A stretch of 64,000 bases of DNA from Pseudomonas helvetica (GTDB taxonomy: Bacteria; Pseudomonadota; Gammaproteobacteria; Pseudomonadales; Pseudomonadaceae): assembly GCF_039908645.1 (NCBI RefSeq), contig NZ_CP150917.1:370501-434500 (forward strand). Direction: 5' to 3'. The first letter of the stretch is position 1, and each line of letters starts with the position of its first letter. The notes beneath the pieces are model-generated. The model saw nothing but the letters and a program-made list of their open reading frames with translations. It had not been told where the DNA came from and ran no database searches. A program made the translations under genes and the position numbers. Positions 28,206 to 38,538 of the stretch are shown in pieces.

Positions 28206-30122
28206 TCAAACCCTGAACTTGCCCACCAGCATCTGCAAATGGGTGCCCAACCGCGCCAGCTCGACGCTGGAGGCCGCGGTCTCTTCGCTGGCGGCCGAGG
28301 TCTGGTCGGAAACGTCGCGCACGTTCAGCACGCTGCGGTTGATTTCCTCGGCCACGGCGCTCTGTTGTTCGGCGGCTGCGGCGATCTGCTGGTTCATCGC
28401 CTGAATTGCCGAGACAGTGCGAGTGATGTTGGACAGCGAACCGCCAGCGCGGCGGGTCAGTTCAACACTGCTGTCGGTCAGGCTGCGGCTGTTGTCCATG
28501 ATGCTGGCGACCTGTTGAGTACCGCTTTGCAGGCCGACAATCAGCTCTTCGATCTCTTCGGTGGACTTCTGGGTGCGTTGCGCCAGGCTGCGCACTTCGT
28601 CGGCAACCACGGCAAAACCACGTCCGGCCTCACCGGCCCGTGCAGCCTCGATGGCCGCGTTGAGGGCCAGCAGGTTGGTTTGTTGGGCCACGGACTTGAT
28701 CACATCCAGCACGCTGCCGATCTTGTCGCTCTCACGCTTGAGATGCCCCATGGCTTCAGTGGAGTTGCCGACTTCGGTGGCCAGGCGTTCGATCTGGGCG
28801 ATGGCTTCGCCGACCACCTTGTCGCCTTCGCGGGCCTGCTGGTCAGCGGCGACGGCGGCTTCCGATGCTTCCTCGGCGTTGCGTGCGACTTCCTGTACGG
28901 TGGCGGCCATTTCGTTCATGGCGGTGGCCACCTGGTCGGTTTCAATTTTCTGGTTGTTGACCCCGGCGCTGGTCTGCTCGGTCACGGCTGAAAGTTCTTC
29001 GGCGGCGCTGGCGATCTGTGTCACGCCTTCGCTGATGCCGCCGATCAGTTCGCGCAGGCCGACGGTCATGCTCTGCATCGCGCGTTGCAACTGGCCGAGT
29101 TCATCGCGTCGCTGGGAAACGAGGTTGTGAGTCAAGTCGCCGGCAGCCACCTGTTCAGCAACTTTAAGAGTCTGGTTCAACGGGATGATGATCTGCCGGG
29201 TGATTGCCCAGGCAGCGAGCAGACCGAATGCCAGTGCCAGCGCGGTCACCAGCAGCAAGGTGTTTTTGGCTGCGGTGGCATCGCTATCACGCACGACGGT
29301 TTGGGCGGTGGTGAGTTTCTTGCTCAGCTCGAACAGCAGGTCGCCTTGCTGGGCCATGTCCTTGAGGGCGGTGGCGCTGGCCACCTGGGAATCGCGGTAT
29401 TGGCTGACGGCTGCGCGGTAGGCGATCAACATGTCGGTGGCTTGTTGCAGGTTGGCGGTGTGCTGTTCCGGGAGTTTTTCCGGCAGGGTCTTGAGGTACT
29501 TCAAGGCGTTGTCGATGGCGTCCAGCGCCGGTTGCTCAGCCTCGACCTTGCCGCTGTAGGTGTAGCCGCGCACCTGGAAGCGTGCCTGCTGGATCAACTT
29601 GCTCAGCTCGATGACGCTGTTGAACCGGGCGACACTGTCTCCTTGCAGCAGGGCGGCTTCGACTTCCGCCACGTGGGCCACGGCATTGTCGGCGCTGGCA
29701 CCGAGTTTGGCGCGGGCCGCTTCGCGGTTGGCGGTAGCCTGGGTCATGTCGGTAAAGGCGTGCTTGTACTTGCTGACGGCTTCAATCTGCTGATTGAGCA
29801 TCGCCACGTCGGCCGGCTGCTCGATCATCTTGAGGGCGCCTTGCAGGCCTGAGTCGAGCTTGTCCAGCAACTCGCTGACAGCGGCGGGGCCTTGTTCACC
29901 GCGACGCATTTCATAGTCCAGGCGAGCAATACGCAGGTCTTTGGTCAGCTCATTGAGGCTGGAAATATACCCGAGCTTGTCGCCGCGACTGATGATGCCG
30001 CTCATGCCCGTCCAGCCATCCACAGTGATCAGCAGGGTCAGGAGCAACACCAGGCCAAAGCCGATGCCAAGCTTGCGATTGACGCTCACATTTCCCAGGT
30101 GTTCGGCTAACCATCGGTACAT
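28206..30122 (-). CDS. methyl-accepting chemotaxis protein with HBM-type sensor
   Basis: Chemoreceptor of 638 residues. Membrane segments lie at about 19-35 and 288-308. They flank a periplasmic all-helical domain of about 250 residues (helical bimodular, HBM), the type found in McpS of P. putida, which binds TCA-cycle acids. HAMP follows (about 309-361), then a signalling domain with [20 protein letters not shown]. There is no C-terminal CheR-docking pentapeptide; the protein ends [10 protein letters not shown]. The ligand is unknown, an organic acid being the first guess from the family. Confidence 0.92.
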   Translation of the reverse strand: MYRWLAEHLGNVSVNRKLGIGFGLVLLLTLLITVDGWTGMSGIISRGDKLGYISSLNELTKDLRIARLDYEMRRGEQGPAAVSELLDKLDSGLQGALKMIEQPADVAMLNQQIEAVSKYKHAFTDMTQATANREAARAKLGASADNAVAHVAEVEAALLQGDSVARFNSVIELSKLIQQARFQVRGYTYSGKVEAEQPALDAIDNALKYLKTLPEKLPEQHTANLQQATDMLIAYRAAVSQYRDSQVASATALKDMAQQGDLLFELSKKLTTAQTVVRDSDATAAKNTLLLVTALALAFGLLAAWAITRQIIIPLNQTLKVAEQVAAGDLTHNLVSQRRDELGQLQRAMQSMTVGLRELIGGISEGVTQIASAAEELSAVTEQTSAGVNNQKIETDQVATAMNEMAATVQEVARNAEEASEAAVAADQQAREGDKVVGEAIAQIERLATEVGNSTEAMGHLKRESDKIGSVLDVIKSVAQQTNLLALNAAIEAARAGEAGRGFAVVADEVRSLAQRTQKSTEEIEELIVGLQSGTQQVASIMDNSRSLTDSSVELTRRAGGSLSNITRTVSAIQAMNQQIAAAAEQQSAVAEEINRSVLNVRDVSDQTSAASEETAASSVELARLGTHLQMLVGKFRV

Positions 30123-30225
30123 GCTGCGGACTCCCTACGACCACGTTAATTGGATTTATAGAGAGACTATCGGCCGGAAGATGGAGATCTGTAGGCCGCC
30201 GCAATGTCTGGGTCGGCAGTCACTT

Positions 30226-30344
30226 GTGGCGAGGGAGCTTGCTCCCGTTCGGCTGCAAAGCAGTCGTAAAGTCGGTGGATGCGTTCTTGCTCGAAAAAAG
30301 CGATGGCCGCTTCGCGCCCAAGCGGGAGCAAGCTCCCTCGCCAC
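30226..30344. repeat. inverted REP pair (GTGGCGAGGG family)
   Basis: GTGGCGAGGGAGCTTGCTCC and its inverse at the two ends, between the chemoreceptor start and the 3' end of rsmE. Confidence 0.88.
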
Positions 30345-30353
30345 AGGGCTGTG

Positions 30354-31061
30354 TTAGAAAAGGCGCGAAAGCAGGGCGGTGACGGCGGTTTCGACCCGCA
30401 GGATGCGGTCGCCGAGCTGTACCGGTTGCAGGCCGGCCTTGCTCAGCAGGTCGACTTCGTAGGGGATCCAGCCGCCTTCCGGGCCGATCGCCAGGGTTAC
30501 CGGTTCGTCCAGCCCTCGAGGGCAGGGCGGGTACTGGCCGGGGTGGCCGACCAGCCCAAGGGTGCCGTCGGCAATGGCCGGCAGACGGTCTTCGACGAAG
30601 GGCTTGAAGCGTTTCTCGATAACGATCTCGGGCAACACGCTGTCGCGAGCCTGTTCGAGACCGAGGATCAGTTGCTCACGGATGGCCTCGGGTTCGAGGA
30701 ACGGCGTCTGCCAGAAGCTCTTCTCGACCCGATAGCTGTTCACCAGCACGATTCGCGGCACACCCATTGCGGCGACCGTCTGGAACACTCTGCGCAGCAT
30801 CTTCGGCCGTGGCAGGGCCAGCAGCAGGGTCAGCGGCAGCTTGGCCGGTGGTGGCTGGTCGAGGGTGACGCGCAGTTCGGCTTCGGTGGCTTCCAGGCGC
30901 AGCACTTCGGCCGAGCCCATCAATCCGCCAATCCGCCCGACCCGCAGGCTGTCGCCGACTTCACAGCGGTGGACTTCCTGCATGTGAGTGAGTCGGCGAT
31001 CGCGCAGGATCACCCGGTCGGCCGCAATGAAGTCGGCCTCTTCTAGGAGCAGCAGGTTCAC
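30354..31061 (-). CDS. rsmE: 16S rRNA (uracil-1498-N3)-methyltransferase
   Basis: SPOUT-class enzyme that methylates U1498 of 16S rRNA, 235 residues. N-terminal PUA-like region ([16 protein letters not shown]) and a C-terminal knot with [17 protein letters not shown] and [17 protein letters not shown], both hallmark stretches. It overlaps tatC by 4 bases and is thus coupled to the tat operon. Confidence 0.95.
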   Translation of the reverse strand: MNLLLLEEADFIAADRVILRDRRLTHMQEVHRCEVGDSLRVGRIGGLMGSAEVLRLEATEAELRVTLDQPPPAKLPLTLLLALPRPKMLRRVFQTVAAMGVPRIVLVNSYRVEKSFWQTPFLEPEAIREQLILGLEQARDSVLPEIVIEKRFKPFVEDRLPAIADGTLGLVGHPGQYPPCPRGLDEPVTLAIGPEGGWIPYEVDLLSKAGLQPVQLGDRILRVETAVTALLSRLF

Positions 31062-31852
31062 GGTTGAGTCGCTGGCGGCTGGTCGTTGTGATCGTCCGCC
31101 GGCTGGTCATCCGCCGGTTTTTCGCGTTTGCTGACCAGGCTGCCAAACACTATGCCGATCTCGAACAACAGCCACATCGGCACGGCCAGCAGGGTCTGCG
31201 AGAAGATGTCCGGCGGGGTCAGGATCATGCCGACCACGAAGCAGCCGATGACCACGTACGGGCGGATCTTCTTCAGGTATTTGACGTCGACCACGCCGAT
31301 CCACACGAGCAGCACCACGGCCACCGGGATCTCGAACGCCACGCCGAAGGCGAAGAACAGCGTCATGACGAAATCCAGGTAACTGGTGATGTCGGTCATC
31401 ATTTCCACGCCCGCCGGAGTGGCCGAGGCGAAGAATTTGAAGATCAGCGGGAACACCAGAAAGTAGGCGAACGCCATGCCGGTGTAGAACAACAGGATGC
31501 TGGAGACCAGCAGCGGCACCGCGATGCGCTTTTCATGCTTGTACAGGCCCGGCGCGATGAAGCCCCAGATCTGATGCAGGATCACCGGGATCGCCAGGAA
31601 CAGCGAGACCATCATGGTCAGCTTCAACGGCGTCAGGAATGGCGAGGACACGTCGGTGGCAATCATCGTCGCGCCGGCTGGCAAATACTGGCGTAGCGGT
31701 ATCGAGACGAAGGTGTAGATCTGCTGGGTGAAGGCAAACAACCCGGCAAAGATCAGGAAAATCGCCGCGACGCAACGCAGCAGGCGAGTACGCAACTCGG
31801 TGAGGTGCGAAACCAGCGGCATGTGCTGGTCGTTCTCTGGAATATCGCTCAT
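31058..31852 (-). CDS. tatC: Sec-independent protein translocase TatC
   Basis: Six-span inner-membrane receptor of the twin-arginine translocon that recognises the RR signal peptide together with TatB. 264 residues. Visible: [13 protein letters not shown] at the N-terminus, [20 protein letters not shown], the first periplasmic region, and the conserved acidic residue region [17 protein letters not shown]. The C-terminal tail is polar. It overlaps tatB by 4 bases and rsmE by 4 bases. Confidence 0.97.
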   Translation of the reverse strand: MSDIPENDQHMPLVSHLTELRTRLLRCVAAIFLIFAGLFAFTQQIYTFVSIPLRQYLPAGATMIATDVSSPFLTPLKLTMMVSLFLAIPVILHQIWGFIAPGLYKHEKRIAVPLLVSSILLFYTGMAFAYFLVFPLIFKFFASATPAGVEMMTDITSYLDFVMTLFFAFGVAFEIPVAVVLLVWIGVVDVKYLKKIRPYVVIGCFVVGMILTPPDIFSQTLLAVPMWLLFEIGIVFGSLVSKREKPADDQPADDHNDQPPATQP

Positions 31853-32295
31853 GGGGCTCGCGGCGGCAGTGTTGGGTCGTGGGGAGCCGGCGCAGTAGTT
31901 GCCGCCGCAGGAGTAACAGGGGCTGTCGGTGGTGCGGCAACGACCGCTGGAGGCGGCTCGACCCGTGTTGCGACAGCTGCAGTTTCGGCAGCAGGCGCAG
32001 GCGCCTGGACCGTCTGCTCGGCTACCGTCTCGACTGGCGTCGGCTGCTGGGCTGGATTGAGGATTTTGCGCGCCTCTTGTTCCAGCGACAGAATGTGCTC
32101 GTTGTGCAGTTGCCGGCGAATCTCGTCGGCCCCGATTTCACGTTCAACTTCCTGTTTGATCGCGTTAAAGCTGCGCTTCAGGCGTCCGATCCACAGGCCG
32201 GCGGTGCGCGCAGCGCCCGGCAGACGCTCGGGGCCCAGCACCAGCAGGGCAACGAGGCCGACAAGCAGCAGTTCAGAGAAGCTGATACCGAACAT
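31849..32295 (-). CDS. tatB: Sec-independent protein translocase TatB
   Basis: Single-span subunit of the Tat receptor complex, 148 residues. The N-terminus [20 protein letters not shown] with the conserved Glu8, and the GPERLP hinge, are diagnostic. An amphipathic helix follows, then a long Ala/Pro/Val-rich C-terminal tail (about residues 80-148), as usual in Pseudomonas. It lies 10 bp after tatA. Confidence 0.96.
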   Translation of the reverse strand: MFGISFSELLLVGLVALLVLGPERLPGAARTAGLWIGRLKRSFNAIKQEVEREIGADEIRRQLHNEHILSLEQEARKILNPAQQPTPVETVAEQTVQAPAPAAETAAVATRVEPPPAVVAAPPTAPVTPAAATTAPAPHDPTLPPRAP

Positions 32296-32305
32296 TAGTC
32301 TGCGC

Positions 32306-32587
32306 TCACGAGTCTTTGCGGGTCGGCTCTTCGACTTTATGGGCCTGCACGTCGATGGTGTGCGGCTCGTTCAGTGTCGAGGCCTGTGGCTGCACCGGCG
32401 CTGTTGGCTGTGCAGTGGTCGGCGGCACGACGGGTTCGGCAGGCTTCTCTTCATCGTTCATGGCTTTGCGAAAGCCCTTGATCGATTCACCGACGTCGGT
32501 GCCGAGGTTTTTCAGTTTCTTGGTGCCGAACACCAGTACCACAACCACCAGGATGACGATCCAGTGTTTCCAGTCAAAAATGCCCAT
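32306..32587 (-). CDS. tatA: Sec-independent protein translocase TatA
   Basis: Pore-forming subunit of the Tat system, 93 residues. One N-terminal membrane span ([16 protein letters not shown]), the hinge GTKKLKNLG and the amphipathic helix [15 protein letters not shown] are clear. The tail is polar and Pro-rich. First gene of tatABC, 25 bp after hisE. Confidence 0.96.
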   Translation of the reverse strand: MGIFDWKHWIVILVVVVLVFGTKKLKNLGTDVGESIKGFRKAMNDEEKPAEPVVPPTTAQPTAPVQPQASTLNEPHTIDVQAHKVEEPTRKDS

Positions 32588-32612
32588 GTTGCTGCTCCTC
32601 TCTAATCGTTAT

Positions 32613-32945
32613 TCAGGCGGACGGGCGCGAGGCTTTCTCGACGTGACCGGACAGGCCGAAGCGGCGGTCCAGCTCATCGAGGACAGCCTGCGGATGCTGC
32701 CCCAGTTGGGCGAGCATGACCATACTATGGAACCACAGGTCAGCGGTTTCGTAGATTACATCACTGCAATCTCCGCTGATGGCAGCGTCTTTGGCGGCAA
32801 TGATCGTCTCGACCGATTCTTCGCCGACTTTTTCCAGAATCTTGTTCAAGCCCTTGTGGTAAAGGCTGGCGACATAGGAGCTGTCGGCGGCAGCGCCTTT
32901 ACGCTCTTCCAGCACTTGGGCCAGACGGGTCAGGGTGTCAGTCAT
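32613..32945 (-). CDS. hisE: phosphoribosyl-ATP diphosphatase
   Basis: Second step of histidine biosynthesis: PR-ATP to PR-AMP and diphosphate. 110 residues from ATG 32945. The MazG-like metal motif [15 protein letters not shown] (about residues 38-52) is present. The frame extends upstream into hisI, but the ATG at 32945 gives the family start [16 protein letters not shown]. It overlaps hisI by 8 bases. As usual in pseudomonads, hisE and hisI are separate genes here, not fused. Confidence 0.95.
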   Translation of the reverse strand: MTDTLTRLAQVLEERKGAAADSSYVASLYHKGLNKILEKVGEESVETIIAAKDAAISGDCSDVIYETADLWFHSMVMLAQLGQHPQAVLDELDRRFGLSGHVEKASRPSA

Positions 32946-33336
32946 GTTTGTGGTCCGAATAGATGGCGTGCGGGTCCTTGAGCACCGGGTCGACGGTTTT
33001 CCAGTCGCCGTTTTCATAGACGCGGTAGAAGCAGCTTTGGCGGCCGGTATGACAGGCGATGTCGCCGATCTGCTCGACCATCAGAATGATCACGTCGGCG
33101 TCACAGTCCAGGCGCATCTCATGCAGGGTTTGCACATGCCCGGACTCTTCGCCCTTGCGCCACAGCTTGCCACGCGAACGTGACCAGTAGATGGCGCGGT
33201 TCTCGGCGGCGGTCAGTTCCAGCGCTTCGCGGTTCATCCAGGCCATCATCAGCACGCGCCCGGTTTTATGGTCCTGGGCGATCGCCGGCACCAGGCCGTC
33301 GCTGTCCCATTTGATCTCGTCCAGCCAATCTTTCAT
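32938..33336 (-). CDS. hisI: phosphoribosyl-AMP cyclohydrolase
   Basis: Third step of histidine biosynthesis, opening the adenine ring of PR-AMP. 132 residues from ATG 33336, preceded by GGAG; a GTG at 33363 would add nine residues without a good ribosome site. Zinc and metal motifs: [14 protein letters not shown] (about residues 86-99) and [11 protein letters not shown] (about 104-114). It heads hisIE, 81 bp after the ubiB stop. Confidence 0.95.
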   Translation of the reverse strand: MKDWLDEIKWDSDGLVPAIAQDHKTGRVLMMAWMNREALELTAAENRAIYWSRSRGKLWRKGEESGHVQTLHEMRLDCDADVIILMVEQIGDIACHTGRQSCFYRVYENGDWKTVDPVLKDPHAIYSDHKHD

Positions 33337-33417
33337 CTTCGACTCCGACAGCGGGCTCGACACTTCAGTAGTGGAACCCTGGCGTTGGAACAGTGTGCCA
33401 GCGTGCAGCGCGGCTGG

Positions 33418-35022
33418 CTATCGTCGAACGATCAGATACAAGCCCACGGCCACCATGATCGCGCCGGGCCAATGGCCCAGTCCGTCCAGAGGGCCGCCGG
33501 CCAGCAGGATCGCGCCACCCGCCAGATGCGCGGTGCCGAGCAGGCGCAGGAACCAGTCGTCCGAGCGTCGATGCCAGGCCGCTGGCGAGTTGACGACGTG
33601 CGGCTGCGACATGCGTTCGAGCAGGTCACGGGTCATGTTGGCCAGGTGCGGCAGTTGCTCGACCTGGTTGTGCAGGTTGCCGAGCAAGGTTTTCGGGCTG
33701 ACGCGCTCGCGCATCCAGCGTTCGAGGAACGGCTGGGCGGTGTTCCACAGGTCCAGTTCCGGGTACAGCTGACGGCCCAGGCCTTCAATGTTGAGCAGGG
33801 TTTTCTGCAAAAGAACCAGTTGTGGCTGCACTTCCATGTTGAAGCGCCGTGCCGTCTGGAACAGGCGCATCAGCACCTGGCCGAAGGAAATATCCTTTAG
33901 CGGTTTTTCGAAGATCGGCTCGCAGACCGTACGGATTGCCGCTTCGAATTCGTTGAGTTTGGTTTCCGCCGGCACCCAGCCCGAATCGATGTGCAGTTGG
34001 GCGACCCGGCGATAGTCGCGCTTGAAGAAGGCGAACAGGTTGCGTGCCAGATAGTCCTGGTCTTCAGGCGTCAGGCTGCCGACGATCCCGCAGTCGATCG
34101 CAATGTACTGCGGGCTCCACGGCTGCACGGTGCTGACGAAGATGTTGCCGGGGTGCATGTCGGCGTGGAAGAAGCTGTCGCGGAACACCTGGGTGAAGAA
34201 GATCTCCACGCCACGTTCGGCGAGCATTTTCATGTCGGTGCGCTGGTCGGCGAGGGTCGCCAGGTCCGTGACCTGAATCCCGTAGATGCGCTCCATCACC
34301 AACACTTTTGGTCGGCACCAGTCCCAGTAGACCTGTGGCACGTACAGCAACGGCGAGCCGTCGAAGTTGCGCCTCAGCTGGCTGGCATTCGCCGCTTCGC
34401 GCAGCAGGTCGAGTTCGTCGAAGATGGTCTTTTCATAGTCGCTGACCACTTCCACCGGGTGTAGCAGGCGGGCGTCGGCGGAGAGTTTTTCCGCTGCGCG
34501 GGCGAGGATGAACAGCCAGGCCAGGTCTTGCGCGATCACCGGTTTGAGGCCCGGGCGTATGACCTTGACCACCACTTCTTCGCCGCTCTTCAACTGCGCC
34601 GCATGAACTTGCGCCACCGAAGCCGAAGCCAGTGGCTCGATGTCGAATCGGCTGAACACATCGCTGATTTTCTGGCCCAGCTGTTCTTCGATCAGCTTGA
34701 CCGCTACCTGCGAGTCAAACGGCGGCACGCGGTCCTGCAACAGCATCAGCTCATCGGCGATGTCTTCGGGCAGCAGGTCGCGGCGGGTCGAAAGAATCTG
34801 TCCGAACTTGATGAAAATCGGTCCCAGGTCCTGCAAGGCCAGCCGCAGGCGCGCGCCCCGACTCAAGTCCAGGGTTTTACGCGGAAACCAGCGCCATGGC
34901 AGCGCATAACGCAGCCCCAGCAGGAACCACGGCAGTGGCAGGGCGAACAGCAGGTCATCGAGGCGGTAGCGGATCACGACGCGCTGGATGCGCAATAAAC
35001 GGCGGACGGCAAGCAGCTTCAT
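33418..35022 (-). CDS. ubiB: ubiquinone biosynthesis protein UbiB (ABC1/ADCK-type kinase-like)
   Basis: Atypical kinase-like protein needed for ubiquinone synthesis and for the assembly or lipid access of the Ubi complex. 534 residues. The KxGQ motif is in [16 protein letters not shown] (about residues 70-85), the Ala-rich loop is [10 protein letters not shown], and the metal sites are [10 protein letters not shown] and [10 protein letters not shown]. Two C-terminal membrane segments (about 490-534) anchor it. It overlaps ubiJ by 4 bases in the ubiEJB operon. Confidence 0.96.
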   Translation of the reverse strand: MKLLAVRRLLRIQRVVIRYRLDDLLFALPLPWFLLGLRYALPWRWFPRKTLDLSRGARLRLALQDLGPIFIKFGQILSTRRDLLPEDIADELMLLQDRVPPFDSQVAVKLIEEQLGQKISDVFSRFDIEPLASASVAQVHAAQLKSGEEVVVKVIRPGLKPVIAQDLAWLFILARAAEKLSADARLLHPVEVVSDYEKTIFDELDLLREAANASQLRRNFDGSPLLYVPQVYWDWCRPKVLVMERIYGIQVTDLATLADQRTDMKMLAERGVEIFFTQVFRDSFFHADMHPGNIFVSTVQPWSPQYIAIDCGIVGSLTPEDQDYLARNLFAFFKRDYRRVAQLHIDSGWVPAETKLNEFEAAIRTVCEPIFEKPLKDISFGQVLMRLFQTARRFNMEVQPQLVLLQKTLLNIEGLGRQLYPELDLWNTAQPFLERWMRERVSPKTLLGNLHNQVEQLPHLANMTRDLLERMSQPHVVNSPAAWHRRSDDWFLRLLGTAHLAGGAILLAGGPLDGLGHWPGAIMVAVGLYLIVRR

Positions 35023-35642
35023 GCGTTATCGCTTGAATCAAGGGATCGGGAAAGACGCTCGAAGCGCGCCTCAAGACGTTCCAGATCAAGTTTGATCTGG
35101 TCCAGTTCACTAAACCGCGCTTCGGCTTCGCGCTGGCCGACGAGGGCACGCGATTCTTCGGCGAGGTAGTCGGCAAGATTCTGGTTCAGGCTGGCGAAAC
35201 CTTGCTGATACCAGCGTGCGCGGCTGCGCAAGTGACCGCCCAGCAGTTGCGTGGCGACCGGGCCAAGCCAGCGCGAGAGTTCGTATTCCCAGTCCAGCTC
35301 CAGGTCCTGAAGGACGGACGCCAGCGCCAGCAGCACGCCGCTGTCGCCGTCGAGTTCAACGTCAGGGCCATGCAGGACCGCCGTCTTGTCCTTGCTCAAG
35401 GCCAGCTTGAGCAGGCTTGCCGCCGGTGCGCGCAAGGTGCAGTCGGCGTCCGCGGCCCAGTGTGCTGCCAGCATCAGGCCTTCGTCGCTGGGCACAATGA
35501 ACATCTGCAACGCCGGGCTGCGGCAATCGACGGCAATCACCTTGCCGCTCAAATGCGCCAGACGCGGCAGCGCCGTGCTGTCGAGCCGCAACACCCGGTT
35601 GAGGCCGAGTTCGACACTGGCGAGCAGGCCGGCGAGCAACAT
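35019..35642 (-). CDS. ubiJ: ubiquinone biosynthesis accessory factor UbiJ
   Basis: Lipid-binding scaffold protein of the soluble Ubi complex, 207 residues. An SCP2-like N-terminal domain ([20 protein letters not shown] and following) is followed by a charged helical C-terminus (about 165-205). It is placed between ubiE and ubiB with one- and four-base overlaps, the standard order. Function is assigned by family and position. Confidence 0.92.
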   Translation of the reverse strand: MLLAGLLASVELGLNRVLRLDSTALPRLAHLSGKVIAVDCRSPALQMFIVPSDEGLMLAAHWAADADCTLRAPAASLLKLALSKDKTAVLHGPDVELDGDSGVLLALASVLQDLELDWEYELSRWLGPVATQLLGGHLRSRARWYQQGFASLNQNLADYLAEESRALVGQREAEARFSELDQIKLDLERLEARFERLSRSLDSSDNA

Positions 35643-36412
35643 CAGGGTTTGATGCCGCGGTGCAGGGCGACGATGCCTGCGGTCATGTTGTGGTAGGTCA
35701 CGCGGTCGAAACCGGCTTCAACCATCATCGACTTCAGGGTTTCCTGGTTCGGGTGCATGCGGATCGATTCGGCCAGGTAGCGATAGCTTTCCGAGTCATT
35801 GGTGATCAGCTTGCCCATCAACGGCATGAAGGCGAACGAGTAGGCGTCGTAGGCTTTGGACATCAGTGCGTTGGTCGGTTTGGAGAATTCCAGCACCAGC
35901 AAGCGCCCGCCCGGTTTGAGCACTCGCAGCATGGAGCGCAGGGCGTCTTCCTTGTGGGTGACGTTGCGCAGGCCGAACGCGATGGTCACACAGTCGAAGT
36001 GGTTGTCCGGGAACGGCAGCTTTTCAGCGTCGGCCTGAACGAACTCGACGTTGCCGGCCACGCCCAGATCCAGCAGGCGGTCACGACCGACCTTGAGCAT
36101 GGATTCGTTGATGTCGGCGAGCACGACCTGGCCGGTCGGACCGACGAGGTGCGAGAACTTTCTGGTCAGGTCGCCGGTGCCACCGGCGATGTCCAGCACG
36201 CGGTTGCCGGTGCGAACGCCCGACAGTTCGATCGCGAAACGCTTCCACAAACGATGCATGCCGCCCGACAGGAGGTCATTCATCAGGTCGTATTTGGCGG
36301 CTACCGAGTGGAAAACCTCAGCGACTTTTTCCGCTTTCTGGCTTTCCGGAACGTTTTTGAAGCCGAAGTGAGTGGTGGGTTCGGCATCGCTGCCTTTGCG
36401 CTGATCAGTCAT
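35642..36412 (-). CDS. ubiE: ubiquinone/menaquinone C-methyltransferase UbiE
   Basis: SAM-dependent C-methyltransferase of ubiquinone synthesis, 256 residues from ATG 36412. Motif [11 protein letters not shown] is at residues 72-81, with [15 protein letters not shown] and [14 protein letters not shown] following. The open frame continues 84 bases upstream, but [18 protein letters not shown] is the family start. First gene of ubiEJB. Confidence 0.97.
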   Translation of the reverse strand: MTDQRKGSDAEPTTHFGFKNVPESQKAEKVAEVFHSVAAKYDLMNDLLSGGMHRLWKRFAIELSGVRTGNRVLDIAGGTGDLTRKFSHLVGPTGQVVLADINESMLKVGRDRLLDLGVAGNVEFVQADAEKLPFPDNHFDCVTIAFGLRNVTHKEDALRSMLRVLKPGGRLLVLEFSKPTNALMSKAYDAYSFAFMPLMGKLITNDSESYRYLAESIRMHPNQETLKSMMVEAGFDRVTYHNMTAGIVALHRGIKP

Positions 36413-36567
36413 ATCGCTGTCACCAAAAGAGAATGCGCGACATTCTAATCCCCAAGGCATGCTTTGTCTTGGCAAGGCTGAAGGTAAGATAAGCAACTGC
36501 CCGGACGTTTTGACGCAGCAGGGGTCAGAATGCGTGAGGCAAGTCCCGATAAAACAGGAGTCATTCA

Positions 36568-36843
36568 GTGGCCCATATTAGTGTTGAGCGTGCCCATGGC
36601 CTGGGTAAGGAAGCAGCCCGCGAGAAGGCTGACAAACTGGCGGAAAAACTGGCGGCGCAATATGGCCTGGAACCTCAGTGGTCGGGCGACACCCTGAACC
36701 TCAAGCGTTCCGGGGTAAAAGGCGCCGTGTATGTGGGCGACACCTCGATCAGGGTCGATGTCGAACTCGGCCTGTTGATGTCAGCCATGAGCGGCACCAT
36801 CAAGTCGGAAATCGAAAGAGCCCTCGATAAAGCACTGGTCTGA
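36568..36843 (+). CDS. polyhydroxyalkanoic acid system family protein
   Basis: Small protein of 91 residues of the PHA-granule-region family (PF09650 type). It begins [20 protein letters not shown] and has a [20 protein letters not shown] strand region. Its biochemical role is not established; the family name comes from its constant presence beside PHA genes, as here. An AGGAG ribosome site precedes ATG 36568. It is divergent from ubiE. Confidence 0.9.
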   Translation: MAHISVERAHGLGKEAAREKADKLAEKLAAQYGLEPQWSGDTLNLKRSGVKGAVYVGDTSIRVDVELGLLMSAMSGTIKSEIERALDKALV

Positions 36844-36856
36844 TCGCCCTTGTTTT

Positions 36857-36939
36857 TGTAGGAGCAAGGCTTGCCCGCGAGTTGGTATACCAGGCACGCC
36901 ACGTTATCGTTCATCGCGAGCAAGCTTTGCTCCTACAGG
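36857..36939. repeat. inverted REP pair (TGTAGGAGCAAGGCTTGCCC family)
   Basis: TGTAGGAGCAAGGCTTGCCC at the left and GCAAGCTTTGCTCCTACAGG at the right. The following 36940-37061 is non-coding and should contain the phaI promoter; a GCCCG / CGGGC hairpin lies at 37011-37028. Confidence 0.87.
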
Positions 36940-37061
36940 TTTGAGGCACCACTCAATTGTTGCGGTTGTTAGGGTGCCGTTTCTAATTTTTCTCACTACG
37001 TTGTGCCTGAGCCCGACGCTTGACGGGCAGTTCCTCAAACCTTCTGCGCGTGAGGTGCACC

Positions 37062-37484
37062 ATGGCCAAAGTTACTTTGAAGAAAAAAACTGACGTTCAG
37101 CCGACTGCGTTGAACGAAGTGAAATCCTATGCCCGCAAGATCTGGCTGGCAGGCCTGGGTGCCTACACCAAGGTCGGTCAGGAAGGCAGCGAGTACTTTC
37201 AGGAGTTGATCAAGGCTGGTCAAACTGTTGAAAAGAAAGGCAAAAAAGTCGTTGCCGAGAAGCTTGAAGCGGCCAACGCCGAGATTGATGAAGCCAAGAG
37301 TGAAGTCAGTACCTTCAAAGGCAAAGTCGAAGTTCAGCTCGACAAAGTCGAGAAGGCTTTCGACACGCGTGTCGCAAGTGCCTTGAATCGTATCGGCATT
37401 CCGTCTAAACATGACGTTGAGACACTCTCTGCTAAGCTCGATGAGCTGACGGCATTGCTCGAACGCGTCGCGCGTAAACATTAA
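37062..37484 (+). CDS. phaI: PHA granule-associated phasin PhaI
   Basis: Phasin of 140 residues that coats PHA granules. The phasin signature SYARKIWLAGLGAYTKVGQEG is at about residues 21-41, followed by a long amphipathic coiled coil and a C-terminal leucine-zipper-like helix. From ATG 37062 translation gives MAKVTLKKKTD; the open frame upstream is not used. It lies 10 bp before phaF, forming the phaIF operon that converges on phaC1ZC2D. Confidence 0.95.
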   Translation: MAKVTLKKKTDVQPTALNEVKSYARKIWLAGLGAYTKVGQEGSEYFQELIKAGQTVEKKGKKVVAEKLEAANAEIDEAKSEVSTFKGKVEVQLDKVEKAFDTRVASALNRIGIPSKHDVETLSAKLDELTALLERVARKH

Positions 37485-37494
37485 GGAGAACGGG

Positions 37495-38307
37495 ATGGCT
37501 GGTAAAAAGAACACCGAGAAAGAAGGCAGCTCGTGGATTGGGAAAGTCGAAGACTACTCCCGCAAAATCTGGCTTGCTGGTTTAGGCGTGTACTCGAAGA
37601 TCGACACTGACGGCAGCAAACTCTTCGAGTCATTGGTTAAAGATGGCGAGAAAGCCGAGAAGCTCACCAAGAGCGCTGTCGGCAAAACTGTCGACGCTGC
37701 CAAAGACTCCGCTCAATCGGCCAAGTCGCGTATCAGTGGTGTCAAAGATCGCGCGCTGGGCAAGTGGGATGAACTGGAAGGGGCTTTCGACAAGCGTCTG
37801 AACAGCGCGATTTCGCGTCTTGGCGTGCCAAGCCGCAATGAAGTCAAAGCGCTGCACAGTAAGGTCGATACCCTGACCAAGCAAATCGAAAAACTCACCG
37901 GTGCCAAGGTTGCGCCTGTTGCCGCTAAAACGGCAGCAGCCAAACCGGCCGCTAAAACTGCCGCCAAACCCCTGGTCAAAGCTGCCGCAAAAACGGCTGC
38001 CAAACCAGCGGCTAAAGCGCCAGCCAAGCCGGCAGCTAAAACCGCGGCAGCCAAACCTGCAGCGGCCAAGCCAGCAGCCAAACCAGCAGCCAAACCGGCA
38101 GTTGCCAAAGCCGCCGCCAAGCCTGCTGCTGCGAAGAAGCCAGTAGCCAAAAAGCCTGCAGCCCCGAAAGCGGCCGCAGCGAAACCGGCAGTGGCTGCCG
38201 CCAAACCGGCAGCACCGGTCAGCCCGGCGAACTCCGCCGCGGCGCCAACCCCTGCTGTGACCCCGACTGTAGCGCCAACCCCATCGGCGCCAACCAGTCA
38301 GTCCTGA
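37495..38307 (+). CDS. phaF: PHA granule- and nucleoid-associated phasin PhaF
   Basis: Two-domain phasin, 270 residues. Residues 1-140 form a phasin domain with the signature DYSRKIWLAGLGVYSKI, close to PhaI, suggesting duplication. The C-terminal half (about 141-240) is a histone H1-like tail of AAKPAAK-type repeats that binds DNA and segregates granules, ending in a Pro/Thr/Ser-rich stretch. GC and codon use in the tail are dictated by the repeats. It is transcribed with phaI and stops before a terminator. Confidence 0.95.
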   Translation: MAGKKNTEKEGSSWIGKVEDYSRKIWLAGLGVYSKIDTDGSKLFESLVKDGEKAEKLTKSAVGKTVDAAKDSAQSAKSRISGVKDRALGKWDELEGAFDKRLNSAISRLGVPSRNEVKALHSKVDTLTKQIEKLTGAKVAPVAAKTAAAKPAAKTAAKPLVKAAAKTAAKPAAKAPAKPAAKTAAAKPAAAKPAAKPAAKPAVAKAAAKPAAAKKPVAKKPAAPKAAAAKPAVAAAKPAAPVSPANSAAAPTPAVTPTVAPTPSAPTSQS

Positions 38308-38322
38308 TTAACCCAGGGCACG

Positions 38323-38357
38323 CAAAAACGCCCGGCCTGCGAAGGTCGGGCGTTTTT
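38323..38357 (+). terminator. intrinsic terminator of phaIF
   Basis: AAAAACGCCCGGCCT and AGGTCGGGCGTTTTTG form a GC-rich stem with T-tract. The A-tract on the other side means it may also stop transcripts from phaD. Confidence 0.9.
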
Positions 38358-38393
38358 GTTTGTGCCGCAAAAACTGAGTGGTTCGCCAACCGG

Positions 38394-38524
38394 TGTAGCA
38401 GCTGCCGAAGGCTGCGTTCGGCGACGAAGTCGTCGTAAATCGGTCACCCGGTTTTATCAGGTAGGTTGTGCTATCCGGATTGCGACTGCTGCGCACTCGA
38501 ACGCAGGCTTCGCCAGCCGCTACA
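38394..38524. repeat. inverted repeat pair of the TGTAGCAGCTGCCGAAGGC type
   Basis: TGTAGCAGCTGCCGAAGGCTGCG at the left is matched by the inverse AGCCGCTACA with CGAACGCAGGCTTCG before it. This is another dispersed Pseudomonas hairpin family and lies between the phaF terminator and the phaD stop. Confidence 0.7.
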
Positions 38525-38538
38525 GGGGCGGTGTTGCT

